Origin: Triticum aestivum
Taxonomy: Eukaryota > Streptophyta > Magnoliopsida > Poales > Poaceae
Assembly (NCBI RefSeq): GCF_018294505.1
Contig: NC_057803.1
Coordinates: forward strand, 683,243,826 to 683,307,825
Length of the DNA stretch: 64,000 bases
Reading direction: 5' to 3'
How positions within the stretch are numbered: the first letter of the stretch is position 1; the number at the start of each line of letters is the position of its first letter. Positions 1 to 12,356 of the stretch are shown one piece after another. The notes below the pieces were generated by a model. It ran no database searches. It had not been told where the DNA came from and saw nothing but the letters and a program-made list of their open reading frames with translations. Both the position numbers and the translations under genes were made by a program.

Positions 1-492
1 TATCATGTTTTACATCTTATTTGCTTAGAATGACGGTAGCTTAAATAAGATGATCCCTCATAATAATTTCAAGAAAGTGTTCCCCCTAACTGTGCACCGT
101 TGCGAAGGTTCGTTGTTTCGAAGCACCATGTGATGATCGGGTGTGATAGATTCTAATGTTTGAATACAACGGGTGTAAGCCAGATTTACACACGCAATAC
201 ACTTAGGTTGACTTGACGAGCCTAGCATGTACAGCATTGGCCTCGGAACACGGAAGACCGAAAGGTCGAGCATGAGTTGTATAAAAGATACGATCAACAT
301 GAAGATGTTCACCGATGTTGACTAGTCCGTCTCACGTGATGATCCGACACGGCCTAGTTAACTCAGATCATGTTTCACTTAGATGACTGGAGGGATGTCT
401 ATCTGAGTGGGAGTTCATCGAATAATTTGATTAGATGAACTTAATTATCATGAACTTAGTCTAAAATCTTTACAATATGTCTTGTAGATCAA
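1..492 (+). other. Untranslated leader of element A
   Basis: This stretch matches closely the internal leaders just upstream of gag in elements B (7860-8352), D and F. No coding potential is apparent. In BARE-type elements this region carries the packaging and dimerisation signals; that role is established knowledge, not visible here. Confidence 0.75.
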
Positions 493-3400
493 ATGGCCCA
501 CGTTGTCCTCAATTTCAACGCGTTCCTAGAGAAAACCAAGCTGAAAGATGATGGCAGCAACTATACGGACTGGGTCCGAAACCTGAGGATCATCCTCATA
601 GCTGCCAAGAAAGATTATGTCCTAGAAGCACCGCTAGGTGACGCACCCATCCCAGAGAACCAAGACGTTATGAACACTTGGCAGTCACGTGCTGATGATT
701 ACTCCCTCGTTTAGTGCGGCATGCTTTACAGCTTAGAACCGGGGCTCCAAAAGCGTTTTGAGAGACACAGAGCATATGAGATGTTCGAAGAGCTGAAAAT
801 GGTTTTCCAAGCTCATGCACGGGTCGAGAGATATGAGGTCTCTGACAAGTTCTTCAGTTGAAAGATGGAGGAAAATAGTTCTGTCAATGAGCACATACTC
901 AAAATGTCTGGGTTGCATAACCGCTTGACTCAGCTGGGAGTTAATCTCCCGGATGACGCGGTCATTGACAGAATCCTTCAGTCGCTTCCACCGAGCTACA
1001 AGAGCTTTGTGATGAACTTCAATATGCAGGGGATGGAAAAGACCATTCCTGAGGTGTATTCAATGCTGAAATCAGCACAGGTGGAAATGAAAAAGGAACA
1101 TCAAGTGTTGATGGTGAATAAAACCACTAAGTTCAAGAAAGGCAAGGGTAAAAAGAACTTGAAGAAGGACGGCAAGGGAGTTGCCGCGCCCGGTAAGCAA
1201 GCTACCGGGAAGAAGCCAAAGAATGGACCCAAGCCCGAGACTGAGTGTTTTTATTGCAAGGGAAGTGATCACTGGAAGCGGAACTGCCCCAAATACTTAG
1301 CGGACAAGAAGGCCGGCAACACTAAAGGTATATGTGATATACATGTAATTGATGTGTACCTTACCAGTACTCGTAGTAGCTCCTGGGTATTTGATACCGG
1401 TGCGGTTGCTCACATTTGTAACTCAAAGCAGGAGCTGCGGAATAAGCGGAGACTGGCGAAGGACGAGGTGATGATGCGCATCGGGAATGGTTCCAAGGTC
1501 GATGTGATCGCCGTCGGCACGCTGCCTCTATATTTACCTACGGGATTAGTTTTAAACCTCAATAATTGTTATTTAGTGCCAGCTTTGAGCATGCACATTG
1601 TATCAGGATCTCGTTTAATTCGAGATGGCTACTCATTTAAATCCGAGAATAATGGTTGTTCTATTTATATGAGAGATATGTTTTATGGTCATGCTCCGCT
1701 GGTGAATGGTTTATTCTTAATGAATCTCGAGCGTAATCTTACACATATTCATAGTGTCAATACCAAAAGATGTAAAGTTGATAATGATAGTCCCACATAC
1801 TTGTGGCACTGCCGCCTTGGTCACATAGGTGTGAAACGCATGAAGAAGCTCCATGCCGATGGACTTTTGGAGTCTCTTGATTACGAATCATTTGACACGT
1901 GCGAACCATGCCTCATGGGTAAAATGACCAAGACTCCGTTCTCAGGAACAATGGAGCGAGCAACGAACTTATTGGAAATCATACATACTGATGTGTGCGG
2001 TCCAATGAGTGTTGAGGCTCGTGGTGGCTATCGTTATGTTCTCACCCTCACTGATGACTTGAGTAGATATGGGTATGTCTACTTAATGAAACACAAGTCT
2101 GAGACCTTTGAAAAGTTCAAGGAATTTCAGAGTGAGGTTGAGAATCAACGTGACAAGAAAATCAAGTTCTTGCGATCAGATCGTGGGGGAGAATACTTGA
2201 GTCACGAATTTGGCACACACTCAAGGAAATATGGAATAGTTTCACAACTCATGCCGCCTGGAACACCTCAGCGTAATGGTGTGTCCGAATGTCGTAATCG
2301 CACTCTGTTGGATATGGTGCGATCTATGATGTCTCTTACCGATTTACCGCTGTCATTTTGGGGCTACGCTTTAGAGACTGCCACATTCACTTTAAATAGG
2401 GCTCCGTCGAAACCCGTTGAGACAACACCGTATGAATTATGGTTTGGGAAGAAACCTAAGCTGTCGTTTCTAAAAGTTTGGGATGCGATGCTTATGTCAA
2501 GAAACTTCAACCTGAAAAGCTCGAACCCAAGTCGGAAAAATGCGTCTTCATAGGATACCCTAAAGAAACTATTGGGTATACCTTCTACCTCAGATCCGAA
2601 GGCAAGATCTTTGTTGCCAAGAATGGATCCTTTCTAGAGAAAGAGTTTCTCTCGAAATAAATAAGTGGGAGGAAAGTAGAACTCGATGAAGTATTACCTC
2701 TTGAACCGGTAAGTGGCGCAGCTCAAGAAATTGTTCCTGAGGTGCCTGCACCGACTAGAGAGGAAGTTAATGATGATGACCATGAAACTTCAGATCAAGT
2801 TGCTACTGAACTTCGTAGGTCCACAAGGACACGTTCCGCACCAGAGTGGTACGGCAACCCTATCCTGGAAATCATGTTGTTAGACAACGGTGAACCTTCG
2901 AACTATGACGAAGCGATGGCAGGCCCAGATTCCAATCAATGGCTGGAAGCCATGAAATCCGAGATAGGATCCATGTATGACAACGAAGTATGGACTTTGA
3001 CTGACTTGCCCGATGATTGGCGAACCATAGAAAATAAATGGATCTTAAGAAGAAGACACACGCGGATGGTAATATGACCATCTATAAAGCTCGGCTTGTC
3101 GCTAAGGGTTATCGACAAGTTCAAGGGGTTGACTACGATGAGACTTTCTCACCCGTAGCGAAGCTGAAGTCCGTCTGAATCATGTTAGCAATTGCCGCAT
3201 TCTATGATTATGAGATATGGCAAATGGACGTCAAAACGGCATTCCTTAATGGTTTCCTTAAGGAAGAATTGTATATGATGCAGCCGGAAGGTTTTGTGGA
3301 TCCTAAGAATGCTGACAAGGTGTGCAAGCTCCAACGCTCGATTTATGGGCTGGTGCAAGCATCTCGGAGTTGGAACATTCGTTTTGATGAGATGATCAAA

Positions 3401-4465
3401 GCGTTTGGGTTTACGCAGACTTATGGAGAAGCCTGCATTTACAAGAAAGTGAGTGGGAGCTCTGTAGCATTTCTCATATTGTATGTGGATGACATACTGT
3501 TGATGGGAAATGATATAGAATTCTTGGAAAGCATAAAGGCCTACTTGAACAAGTGTTTTTCAATGAAGGATCTTGGAGAAGCTGCTTATATATTAGGCAT
3601 CAAGATCTATAGAGATAGATCGAGACGCCTCATTGGTCTTTCACACAGTACGTACCTTGACAAGATATTGAAGAAGTTCAAAATGGATCAGTCAAAGAAG
3701 GGGTTCTTGCCTGTATTGCAAGGTACGAGATTGAGCACGTCTCAATGCCCGACCACGGCAGACGATAGAGAAAAGATGAGTGTCGTCCCCTATGCCTCGG
3801 CCATAGGGTCTATCATGTATGCTATGCTGTGTACCAGACCTGATGAAAACCTTGCCGTAAGTTTGGTAGGAAGGTACCAAAGTAATCCCGGCATGGAACA
3901 CTGGACAACGGTCAAGAATATCCTGAAGTACCTGAAGAGGACTAAGGATATGTTTCTCGTTTATGGAGGTGACGAAGAGCTCGTTGTAAAGGGTTACGTC
4001 GATGCTAGTTTCGACACAGATCCGGATGACTCTAAGTCACAAACCGGATACTTGTATATTTTGAATGGCGGGGTAGTAAGCTGGTGCAGTTGCAAGCAAA
4101 TCATTGTGGCAGGATCTACATGTGAAGCGGAGTACATGGCAGCCTCAGAGGCAGCACAAGAGGCAATCTGGGTGAAGGAGTTCATTACCGACCTAGGAGT
4201 CATATCCAATGCGTCGGGCCCGATGACTCTCTTCTGTGACAACACTGGAGCTATTGCCCTTGCCAAGGAGCCCAGGTTTCACAGGAAGACCAGGCATATC
4301 AAGCGTCGCTTCAACTCCATTCGTGAAAGTGTTCAAAATGGAGACATAGATATTTGTAAAGTACATACGGACCTGAATATGGCAGATCCGTTGACTAAAC
4401 CTCTCCCTAGAGCAAAACATGATCAACACCAGAAATGCATGGGTGTTCGGTTCATCACAATGTAA
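493..4465 (+). pseudogene. Broken gag-pol polyprotein of element A
   Basis: The product would be the Copia gag-protease-integrase-RT-RNase H polyprotein, collinear with the intact 1323-aa copy at 8353-12324. By comparison with that copy I see at least six lesions: a TAG at 712-714 (CAG in B), a TGA near 858 (TGT in B), a one-base deletion near 2480 within integrase, a TAA near 2658 (GAA in B), a one-base deletion near 3043, and a TGA near 3176 (CGA in B). Motifs that survive in fragments are the zinc knuckle (CFYCKGSDHWKRNC), the protease DTG, the integrase DDE residues, RT YVDDILLMG and the RNase H region. It cannot make a full polyprotein. The start ATG is at the same place as in B. Confidence 0.92.
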
Positions 4466-4486
4466 CTAGACTATTGACTCTAGTGC

Positions 4487-4497
4487 AAGTGGGAGAC
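4487..4497 (+). other. Polypurine tract of element A
   Basis: AAGTGGGAGAC directly abuts the TG that opens the 3' LTR, the position expected for the plus-strand primer. The same 11-mer sits at the same place in B, D and F, and as its complement in G. Confidence 0.85.
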
Positions 4498-5512
4498 TGT
4501 TGGAAATATGCCCTAGAGGCAATAATAAAATGGTTATTATTATATTTCTTTGTTCATGCTATAATTGTGTTATCCGGAAATCGTAATACATGTGTGAATA
4601 CATAGACCACAACACGTCCCTAGTGAGCCTCTAGTTGACTAGCTTGTTGATCAAAAGATAGTCATGGTTTCCTGACTATGGACATTTGATGTCATTGATA
4701 ACGGGATCACATCATTAGGAGAATGATGTGATGGACAAGACCCAATCCTAAGCATAGCTCAAAGATCGTGTAGTTCGTTTGCTGTAGCTTTTCCGAATGT
4801 CAAGTATCATTTCCTTAGACCATAAGATTGTGCAACTCCCGGATACCGTAGGAGTGCTTTGGGTGTGTCAAACGTCACAACATAACTGGGTGACTATAAA
4901 GGTACACTACAGGTATCTCTGAAAGTGTCTGTTGGGTTGGCACGAATCGAGACTGGGATTTGTCACTCCGTATGACGGAGAGGTATCTTTGGGCCCACTC
5001 GGTAATGCATCGTCATAATGAGATCAATGTGACCAAGTGGTTGATCACGGGATCATGCATTATGGTACGAGTAAAGTGACTTGCCGGTAACGAGATTGAA
5101 CGAGGTATTGGGATACCGACGATCGAGTCTCGGGCAAGTAACGTACCGATTGACAAAGGGAATTGTATACGGATTGATTGAATCCTCGACATCGTGGTTC
5201 ATCCGATGAGATCATCGAGGAGCATGTGGGAGCCAACATGGGTATCCAGATCCCGCTGTTGGTTATTGACCGGAGAGTCGTCTCGATCATGTCTGCGTGT
5301 CTCCCGAACCTATAGGGTCTACACACTTAAGGTTCGGTGATGCTAGGGTTGTTGAGATATTAGTATACGGTAACCCGAAAGTTGTTCGGAGTCCCGGATG
5401 AGATCCCGGACATCACGAGGAGTTTCGGAATGGTCCGGAGGTGAAGATTTATATATAGGAAGTCAAGTTTCGGCCATCGGGAAAGTTTCGGCGGTAATCA
5501 GTATTGTACGGG
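4498..5512 (+). repeat. 3' LTR of element A, left part
   Basis: Begins TGTTGGAAATATGCCCTAGA and is collinear with the first kilobase of the B LTRs, with clear divergence. It stops at GTATTGTACGGG, where element B begins. The LTR resumes at 14081. Confidence 0.9.
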
Positions 5513-7240
5513 TGTTGGAAATATGCCCTAGAGGCAATAATAAAAGCTTTATTATTATATTTCCTTGTTCATGATAATTGTCTTTATTCATGCTATAATT
5601 GTGTTATCCGGAAATCGTGATACATGTGTGAATAATAGACACCAACATGTCCCTAGTAAGCCTCTAGTTGACTAGCTCGTTGATCAACAGATAGTCATGG
5701 TTCCCTGACTATGGACATTGGATGTCACTGATAACGAGATCACATCATTAGGAGAATGATGTGATGGACAAGACCCAATCCTAAACATAGCACAAGATCG
5801 TATAGTTCGTTTGCTAGAGTTTTCCAATGTCAAGTATCTTTTCCTTAGACCATGAGATCGTGTAACTCCCGGATACCGTAGGAGTGCTTTGGGTGTGCCA
5901 AACGTCACAACGTAACTGGGTGACTATAAAGGTATGCTACGGGTATCTCCGAAAGTGTCTGTTGGGTTGACATGGATCAAGACTGGGATTTGTCACTCCG
6001 TATGATGGAGAGGTATCACTGGGCCCACTCGGTAATGCATCATCATAATGAGATCAAAGTGACCAAGTGTCTGGTCACGGGATCATGCATTATGGTACGA
6101 GTAAAGTGACTTGCCGGTAACGAGATTGAACGAGGTATTGGGATACCGACGATCGGATCTCGGGCAAGTAACATACCGATTGACAAAGGGAATTGTATAC
6201 GGGGTTGTTTGAATCCTCGACATCGTGGTTCATCCGATGAGATCATCGAGGAGCATGTGGGATCCAACATGGGTATACAGATTCCGCTGTTGGTTATTGA
6301 CCGGAGAGCGATCTCGGTTATGTCTGCATGTCTCCCGAACCCGTAGGGTCTACACACTTAAGGTTCGGTGACGCTAGGGTTGTAGGGATATGTATATGCA
6401 GTAACCCGAATGTTGTTCGAAGTCCCGGATGAGATCTCGGACGTCATGAGGAGTTCTGGAATGGTCCGGAGGTAAAGATTTATATATGGGAAGTCCTGTT
6501 TCGGCCATCGGGACAAGTTTCGGGGTCATCGGTATTGTACCAGGACCACCGGAAGGGTCCCGGGGGTCCACCGGGTGGGGCCACCTGTCCCGGGGGGCCA
6601 CATGGGCTGTAGGGGGTGCACCTTGGCCTACATGGGCCAAGGGCACCAGCCCCAAGAGGCCCATGCGCCTAGGTTTTCAAGGAGGAAGAGTCCTAGGAGG
6701 GGAAGGCACCTCCTAGGTGCCTTGGGGAGGAGGGATTCCTCCCCCTTGCCCGCACCACCCTAGGAGATTAGATCTCCTAGGGCCAGCGCCCCCCCTTGGC
6801 CCTCCTATATATAGTGGAGAGATGGAGGACTTCTTACCCCTTGCCTTTGGTGCCTCCCTCTCCCTCTCCAACTCCTCCTCCTCCTCCATAGTGCTTGGCG
6901 AAGCCCTGCCGGAGTACTGTAGCTTCATCAACACCACGCCGTCGTGCTGCTGCTGGTGCCATCTCCCTCAATCTCTCCTTCCCCTTGCTGGATCAAGAAG
7001 GAGGAGACATGGATGTTCCGTACGTGTGTTGAACGCGGAGGTGCCGTCCGTTCGGTGCTAGGATCTCCGGTGATTTGGATCACGTCGTGTACGACTACCT
7101 CATCCCCGTTCTTTGAACGCTTCCACTCGCGATCTACAAGGTACGTAGATGCATCTAATCACTCGTTGCTTGATGAACTCATAGATGGATCTTGGTGAAA
7201 CCGTAGGAATTTTTTTTGTTTTCTGCAACGTTCCCCAACA
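5513..7240 (+). repeat. 5' LTR of element B
   Basis: 1728 bp, opening TGTTGGAAATATG and closing TTCCCCAACA. It is nearly identical to 12357-14080. The U3 region contains two inverted repeats and a TATA box, annotated separately. Confidence 0.95.
6703..6813 (+). promoter_or_regulatory. U3 core promoter of element B: two inverted repeats upstream of a TATA box
   Basis: A perfect 9-bp inverted repeat (AAGGCACCT, 3-nt loop, AGGTGCCTT) lies at 6703-6723. A perfect 10-bp one (CCCTAGGAGA, 5-nt loop, TCTCCTAGGG) lies at 6758-6782. TATATATA follows at 6806-6813 and is the likely TATA box for the retrotransposon transcript. The same arrangement recurs in the 3' LTR. Promoter function is inferred from position. 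Confidence 0.65.
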
Positions 7241-8352
7241 GTGGCATCATGAGCTAGGTCTATGCGTAGTTCTTCTTGCGCGAGTAGAACACAATTTGTT
7301 GTGGGCGTAGATGTTGTCAACTTTCTTGCCGCTACTAGTCTTATCTTGCTTCAACGGTATTGTGGGATGAAGCGGCCCGGACCAACCTTACACGTATGCT
7401 TACGTGAGACCGGTTCCACCGACTAACATGCACTAGTTGCATAAGGTGGCTGGCGGGTGTCTGTCTCTCCTACTTTAGTTGGAGCGGATTTGATGAAAAG
7501 GGTCCTTATGAAGGGTAAATAGAAGTTGACAAATCACGTTGTGGCTTTCACGTAGGTAAGAAAACGTTCTTGCTAGAACCCTACTTCAGCCACGTAAAAC
7601 TTGCAACAACAATTAGAGGACGTCTAACTTGTTTTTGCAGCAAGTGCTTTGTGATATGATATGGCCAAAGTTGTGATGAATGATGAATGATCTATATGTG
7701 ATGTATGAGATGTTCATGCTATTGTAATAGGAATCACAACTTACATGTCGATGAGTATGACGGTGACAAGATGATCATGGAGCCCCAAGATGGAGATCAA
7801 AGGAGCTATGTGATATTGGCCATATCATGTCACTATTATTATTTGATTGCATGTGATGTTTATCATGTTTTGCATCTTGTTTACTTAGAACGACGGTAGT
7901 AAATAAGATGATCCCTCATAATAATTTCAAGAAGTGTTTCCCCTAACTGTGCACCGTTGCGACAGTTCGTTCGTTTCTAAGCATCATGTGATGATCGGGT
8001 GTGATAGATTCCAACGTTCACATACAACGGGTGTAAGACAGATTTACACATGCAAACACTTAGGTTGACTTGACGAGCCTAGCATGTGCATAGACATGGC
8101 CTCGGAACACAGAAGACCGAAAGGTCGAGCATGAGTCGTATAGAAGATACGATCAACATGAAGATGTTCACCGATGTTGACTAATCCGTCTCACGTGATG
8201 ATCGGACACGGCCTAGTTGACTCGGATCATGTTATACTTAGATGACTAGAAGAGGGATGTCTATCTAAGTGGGAGTTCATTATAATTTGATTAGATGAAC
8301 TTAATTATCATGAACTTAGTCTAAAATCTTTACAATATGTCTTGTAGATCAA
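7241..8352 (+). other. Primer-binding site and leader of element B
   Basis: Immediately after the LTR comes GTGGCATCATGAGC, a degenerate form of the plant initiator-tRNA-Met primer site (TGGTATCAGAGC). About 1.1 kb of leader follows with no substantial coding frame. The gag ATG is at 8353. Confidence 0.7.
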
Positions 8353-11300
8353 ATGGCCAACGTAGTCCTCAACTTCAACGCGTTCCTAGAGAAAACCAAG
8401 CTGAAAGACGATGGCAGCAACAATACGGACTGGGTCCGGAACCTGAGGATCATCCTCATAGCTGCCAAGAAAGATTATGTCCTACAAGCACCGCTGGGTG
8501 ACGCACCTGTTCTCCCTGCAGAACAAGACGTTATGAACGCTTGGCAGGCACGTACCGATGACTACTCCCTCGTTCAGTGCGGCATGCTTTACAGCTTAGA
8601 GCCGGGGCTCCAAAAGCGTTTTGAGAGACACGGAGCATATGATATGTTCGAAGAGCTGAAAATGGTTTTCCAAGCTCATGCCCGGGTCGAGAGATATGAA
8701 GTCTCCGGCAAATTCTTCAGCTGTAAGATGGAGGAAAATAGTTCTGTCAGTGAGCACATACTCACTATGTCTGGGTTACATAACCGCTTGACTCAGCTGG
8801 GAGTTAATCTCCCGGATGACGCGGTCATTGACAGAATCCTCCAGTCGCTTCCACCAAGCTACAAGAGCTTTGTGATGAACTTCAATATGCAGGGGATGGT
8901 AAAGACCATTCCTGAAGTATTTGCTATGCTGAAATCAGCAGAGGTAGAAGTCAAGAAGGAACATCAAGTGTTGATGGTCAATAAAACCACTAAGTTCAAG
9001 AAGGGCAAGGGTAAAAAGAACTTCAAGAAGGACGGCAAGGGAGTTGCCGCGCCCGGCAAGCAAGCTGCCGGGAAGAAGCCAAAGAATGGACCCAAGCCCG
9101 AGACTGAGTGCTTTTATTGCAAAGAAAGTGGTCACTGGAAGCGGAACTGCCCCAAATACTTAGCAGACAAGAAGGCCGGCAAAACAAAAGGTATATGTGA
9201 TATACATGTAATTGATGTGTACCTTACCAGTACTCATAGTAGCTCCTGGGTATTTGATACCGGTACAGTTGCTCACATTTGTAACTCAAAGCAGGAGCTG
9301 CAAAATAAGCGGAGACTGGCAAAGGACGAGGTGACGATGCACGTCGGGAATGGTTCCAAGGTGAATGTGATCGCCGTCGGCACGCTACCTCTACATTTAC
9401 CTACGGGATTAGTTTTAAACCTCAATAATTGTTATTTAGTGCCAACTTTGAGCATGAACATTGTATCAGGATCTCGTTTAATTCGAGATGGCTACTCATT
9501 TAAATCCGAGAATAATGGTTGTTCTATTTATATGAGAGATATGTTTTATGGTCATGCTCCGATGGTGAATGGTTTATTCTTCCTCGAACGTAATACTACA
9601 CATGTTCATAGTGTGAAAACCAAAAGATGTAAGGTTGATAACGATAGTCCCACATACTTGTGGCACTGCCGCCTTGGTCACATAGGTGTCAAACGCATGA
9701 AGAAGCTCCATGCATATGGACTTTTAGAGTCTCTTGATTATGAATCATTTGACACGTGCGAACCATGCCTCATGGGAAAAATGACCAAGACTCCGTTCTC
9801 AGGAACAATGGAGCGAGCAACCAACTTATTGGAAATCATACATACTGATGTGTGCGGTCCAATGAGTGTTGAGGCTCGCGGTGGCTATCGTTATGTTCTC
9901 ACCCTCACTGATGACTTGAGTAGATATGGGTATGTCTACTTAATGAAACACAAGTCTGAGACCTTTGAAAAGTTCAAGGAATTTCAGAGTGAGGTTGAAA
10001 ATCAACGTGACAGGAAAATCAAGTTTTTGCGATCAGATCGTGGAGGAGAATACTTGAGTCACGAATTTGGCACACACTTAAGAAAATGTGGAATAGTTTC
10101 ACAACTCACGCCGCCTGGAACACCTCAGCGTAATGGTGTGTCCGAACATCGTAATCGCACTCTATTAGATATGGTGCGATATATGATGTCTCTTGCCGAT
10201 TTACCACTATCTTTTTGGGGCTATGCTTTAGAGACTGCCGCATTCACTTTAAATAGGGCACCGTTGAAATCCGTTGAGACGACACCGTTTGAATTATGGT
10301 TTGGGAAGAAACCTAAGCTGTCATTTCTAAAAGTTTGGGGATGCGATGCTTATGTCAGGAAACTTCAACCTGAAAAGCTCGAACCCAAGTCAGAAAAATG
10401 CGTCTTCATAGGATACCCTAAAGAAACTATTGGGTATACCTTCTACCTCAGATCCGAAGGCAAGATCTTTGTTGCCAAGAATGGGTCCTTTCTAGAGAAG
10501 GAGTTTCTCTCAAAAGAAGTAAGTGGGAGGAAAGTAGAACTTGATGAAGTATTACCTCTTGAACCGGAAAATGGTGCAACTCAAGTAAATGTTTCTGAGG
10601 TGCCTGCACCGACTAGAGAGGAAGTTAATGATGATGATCAAGATACTTCTGATCAAGCTCCTACTGAAATTCGAAGGTCCACAAGGACACGTTCCGCACC
10701 AGAGTGGTACGGCAACCCTGTCTTGGAAATCATGTTGTTAGACAACGGTGAACCTTCGAACTATGAAGAAGCGATGGCGGGCCCGGATTCCGACAAATGG
10801 CTAGAAGCCATGAAATCCGAGATAGGATCCATGTATGAAAACGAAGTATGGACTTTGACTGACTTGCCCGTTGAACGGCGAGCCATAGAAAATAAATGGA
10901 TCTTTAAGAAGAAGACAGACGCGGATGGTAATGCGACCATCTATAAAGCTCGGCTTGTCGCTAAGGGTTATCGACAAGTTCAAGGGGTTGACTACGATGA
11001 GACTTTCTCACCGGTAGCAAAGCTGAAGTCCGTCCGAATCATGTTAGTAATTGCCGCATTCTACGATTATGAGATATGGCAAATGGACGTCAAAACGGCA
11101 TTCCTTAATGGTTTCCTTAAGGAAGAATTGTATATGATGCAGCCGGAAGGTTTTGTCGATCCTAAGAATGCTGACAAGGTGTGCAAGCTCCAACGCTCGA
11201 TTTATGGGCTGGTGCAAGCATCTCGGAGTTGGAACATTCGCTTTGATGAGATGATCAAAGCGTTTGGGTTTACACAGACTTATGGAGAAGCCTGTGTTTA

Positions 11301-12324
11301 CAAGAAAGTGAGTGGGAGCTCTGTAGCATTTCTCATATTATATGTAGATGACATACTTTTGATGGGAAATGATATAGAACTCTTGGACAGCATCAAGGCC
11401 TACTTGAATAGGAGTTTTTCAATGAAGGACCTTGGAGAAGCTGCTTATATATTAGGCATCAAGATCTACAGAGATAGATCAAGACGCCTCATAGGTCTTT
11501 CACAAAGCACATACCTTGACAAAATATTGAAGAAATTCAATATGGATCATTCTAAGAAGGGGTTCTTGCCTGTGTTACAAGGTGTGAAATTGAGCTCGGC
11601 TCAATGTCCGACCACGGCAGAAGATATAGAAGAGATGAGTGTCATCCCCTATGCCTCAGCCATAGGTTCTATTATGTATGCCATGCTGTGTACCAGACCT
11701 GATGTAAACCTTGCCGTAAGTTTGGTAGGAAGATACCAAAGTAATCCCGGCAAGGAACACTGGACAGCAGTCAAGAATATCCTGAAGTACCTGAAAAGGA
11801 CAAAGGAAATGTTTCTCGTTTATGGAGGTGACGAAGAGCTCGTCGTAAAGGGTTACGTCGACGCTAGCTTCGACACTGATCTGGATGACTCAAAGTCACA
11901 AACCGGATACGTGTATATTTTGAATGGTGGGGCAGTAAGCTGGTGCAGTTGCAAGCAGAGCGTCGTGGCGGGATCTACATGTGAAGCGGAGTACATGGCA
12001 GCCTCGGAGGCAGCACATGAAGCAATTTGGGTGAAGGAGTTCATCACCGACCTAGGAGTCATACCCAATGCGTCGGGGCCGATCAAGCTCTTCTGTGACA
12101 ACACTGGAGCTATTGCACTTGCCAAGGAGCCTAGGTTTCATAAGAAGACAAGGCACATCAAGCGTCGCTTCAACTCCATTAGTGAAAATGTTCAAGATGG
12201 AGACATAGAGATTTGTAAAGTACATACGGACCTGAATGTAGCAGATCCGTTGACTAAACCTCTCCCTAGAGCAAAACATGATCAACACCAGAATTCCATG
12301 GGTGTCCGATTCATCACAATGTAA
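8353..12324 (+). CDS. Gag-pol polyprotein of Copia element B (1323 aa, uninterrupted)
   Basis: One open frame encodes capsid, protease, integrase, reverse transcriptase and RNase H. Gag occupies about residues 1-250 and ends with a CCHC zinc knuckle at 253-266 (CFYCKESGHWKRNC). The protease active site is D302-T-G. Integrase has its HHCC zinc finger at H438/H443/C469/C472 and a catalytic triad D499, D562, E598, with 35 residues between the last two as expected. RT has D912 (QMDVKTAFLNG) and YVDD at 997-1000. RNase H has D1170, E1213 (CEAEYM) and D1249 (FCDNTGA). All key residues are present and the length is right for the family. The first ATG matches the start in A and F. The protein makes virus-like particles and integrates cDNA. 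Whether it is expressed cannot be told from sequence. Confidence 0.96.
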   Translation: MANVVLNFNAFLEKTKLKDDGSNNTDWVRNLRIILIAAKKDYVLQAPLGDAPVLPAEQDVMNAWQARTDDYSLVQCGMLYSLEPGLQKRFERHGAYDMFEELKMVFQAHARVERYEVSGKFFSCKMEENSSVSEHILTMSGLHNRLTQLGVNLPDDAVIDRILQSLPPSYKSFVMNFNMQGMVKTIPEVFAMLKSAEVEVKKEHQVLMVNKTTKFKKGKGKKNFKKDGKGVAAPGKQAAGKKPKNGPKPETECFYCKESGHWKRNCPKYLADKKAGKTKGICDIHVIDVYLTSTHSSSWVFDTGTVAHICNSKQELQNKRRLAKDEVTMHVGNGSKVNVIAVGTLPLHLPTGLVLNLNNCYLVPTLSMNIVSGSRLIRDGYSFKSENNGCSIYMRDMFYGHAPMVNGLFFLERNTTHVHSVKTKRCKVDNDSPTYLWHCRLGHIGVKRMKKLHAYGLLESLDYESFDTCEPCLMGKMTKTPFSGTMERATNLLEIIHTDVCGPMSVEARGGYRYVLTLTDDLSRYGYVYLMKHKSETFEKFKEFQSEVENQRDRKIKFLRSDRGGEYLSHEFGTHLRKCGIVSQLTPPGTPQRNGVSEHRNRTLLDMVRYMMSLADLPLSFWGYALETAAFTLNRAPLKSVETTPFELWFGKKPKLSFLKVWGCDAYVRKLQPEKLEPKSEKCVFIGYPKETIGYTFYLRSEGKIFVAKNGSFLEKEFLSKEVSGRKVELDEVLPLEPENGATQVNVSEVPAPTREEVNDDDQDTSDQAPTEIRRSTRTRSAPEWYGNPVLEIMLLDNGEPSNYEEAMAGPDSDKWLEAMKSEIGSMYENEVWTLTDLPVERRAIENKWIFKKKTDADGNATIYKARLVAKGYRQVQGVDYDETFSPVAKLKSVRIMLVIAAFYDYEIWQMDVKTAFLNGFLKEELYMMQPEGFVDPKNADKVCKLQRSIYGLVQASRSWNIRFDEMIKAFGFTQTYGEACVYKKVSGSSVAFLILYVDDILLMGNDIELLDSIKAYLNRSFSMKDLGEAAYILGIKIYRDRSRRLIGLSQSTYLDKILKKFNMDHSKKGFLPVLQGVKLSSAQCPTTAEDIEEMSVIPYASAIGSIMYAMLCTRPDVNLAVSLVGRYQSNPGKEHWTAVKNILKYLKRTKEMFLVYGGDEELVVKGYVDASFDTDLDDSKSQTGYVYILNGGAVSWCSCKQSVVAGSTCEAEYMAASEAAHEAIWVKEFITDLGVIPNASGPIKLFCDNTGAIALAKEPRFHKKTRHIKRRFNSISENVQDGDIEICKVHTDLNVADPLTKPLPRAKHDQHQNSMGVRFITM

Positions 12325-12345
12325 CTAGATTATTGACTCTAGTGC

Positions 12346-12356
12346 AAGTGGGAGAC
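12346..12356 (+). other. Polypurine tract of element B
   Basis: AAGTGGGAGAC directly precedes the 3' LTR, 21 bases after the gag-pol stop codon. Confidence 0.85.

Noticed and set aside
6374..6763. Gly/Pro-rich small frames in the Angela-type LTRs (for example 6374-6664, 6486-6716, 13218-13560, 45555-46016).
   Set aside because: They fall within non-coding GC-rich U3 sequence, occur in several frames and strands, and repeat wherever an LTR occurs.
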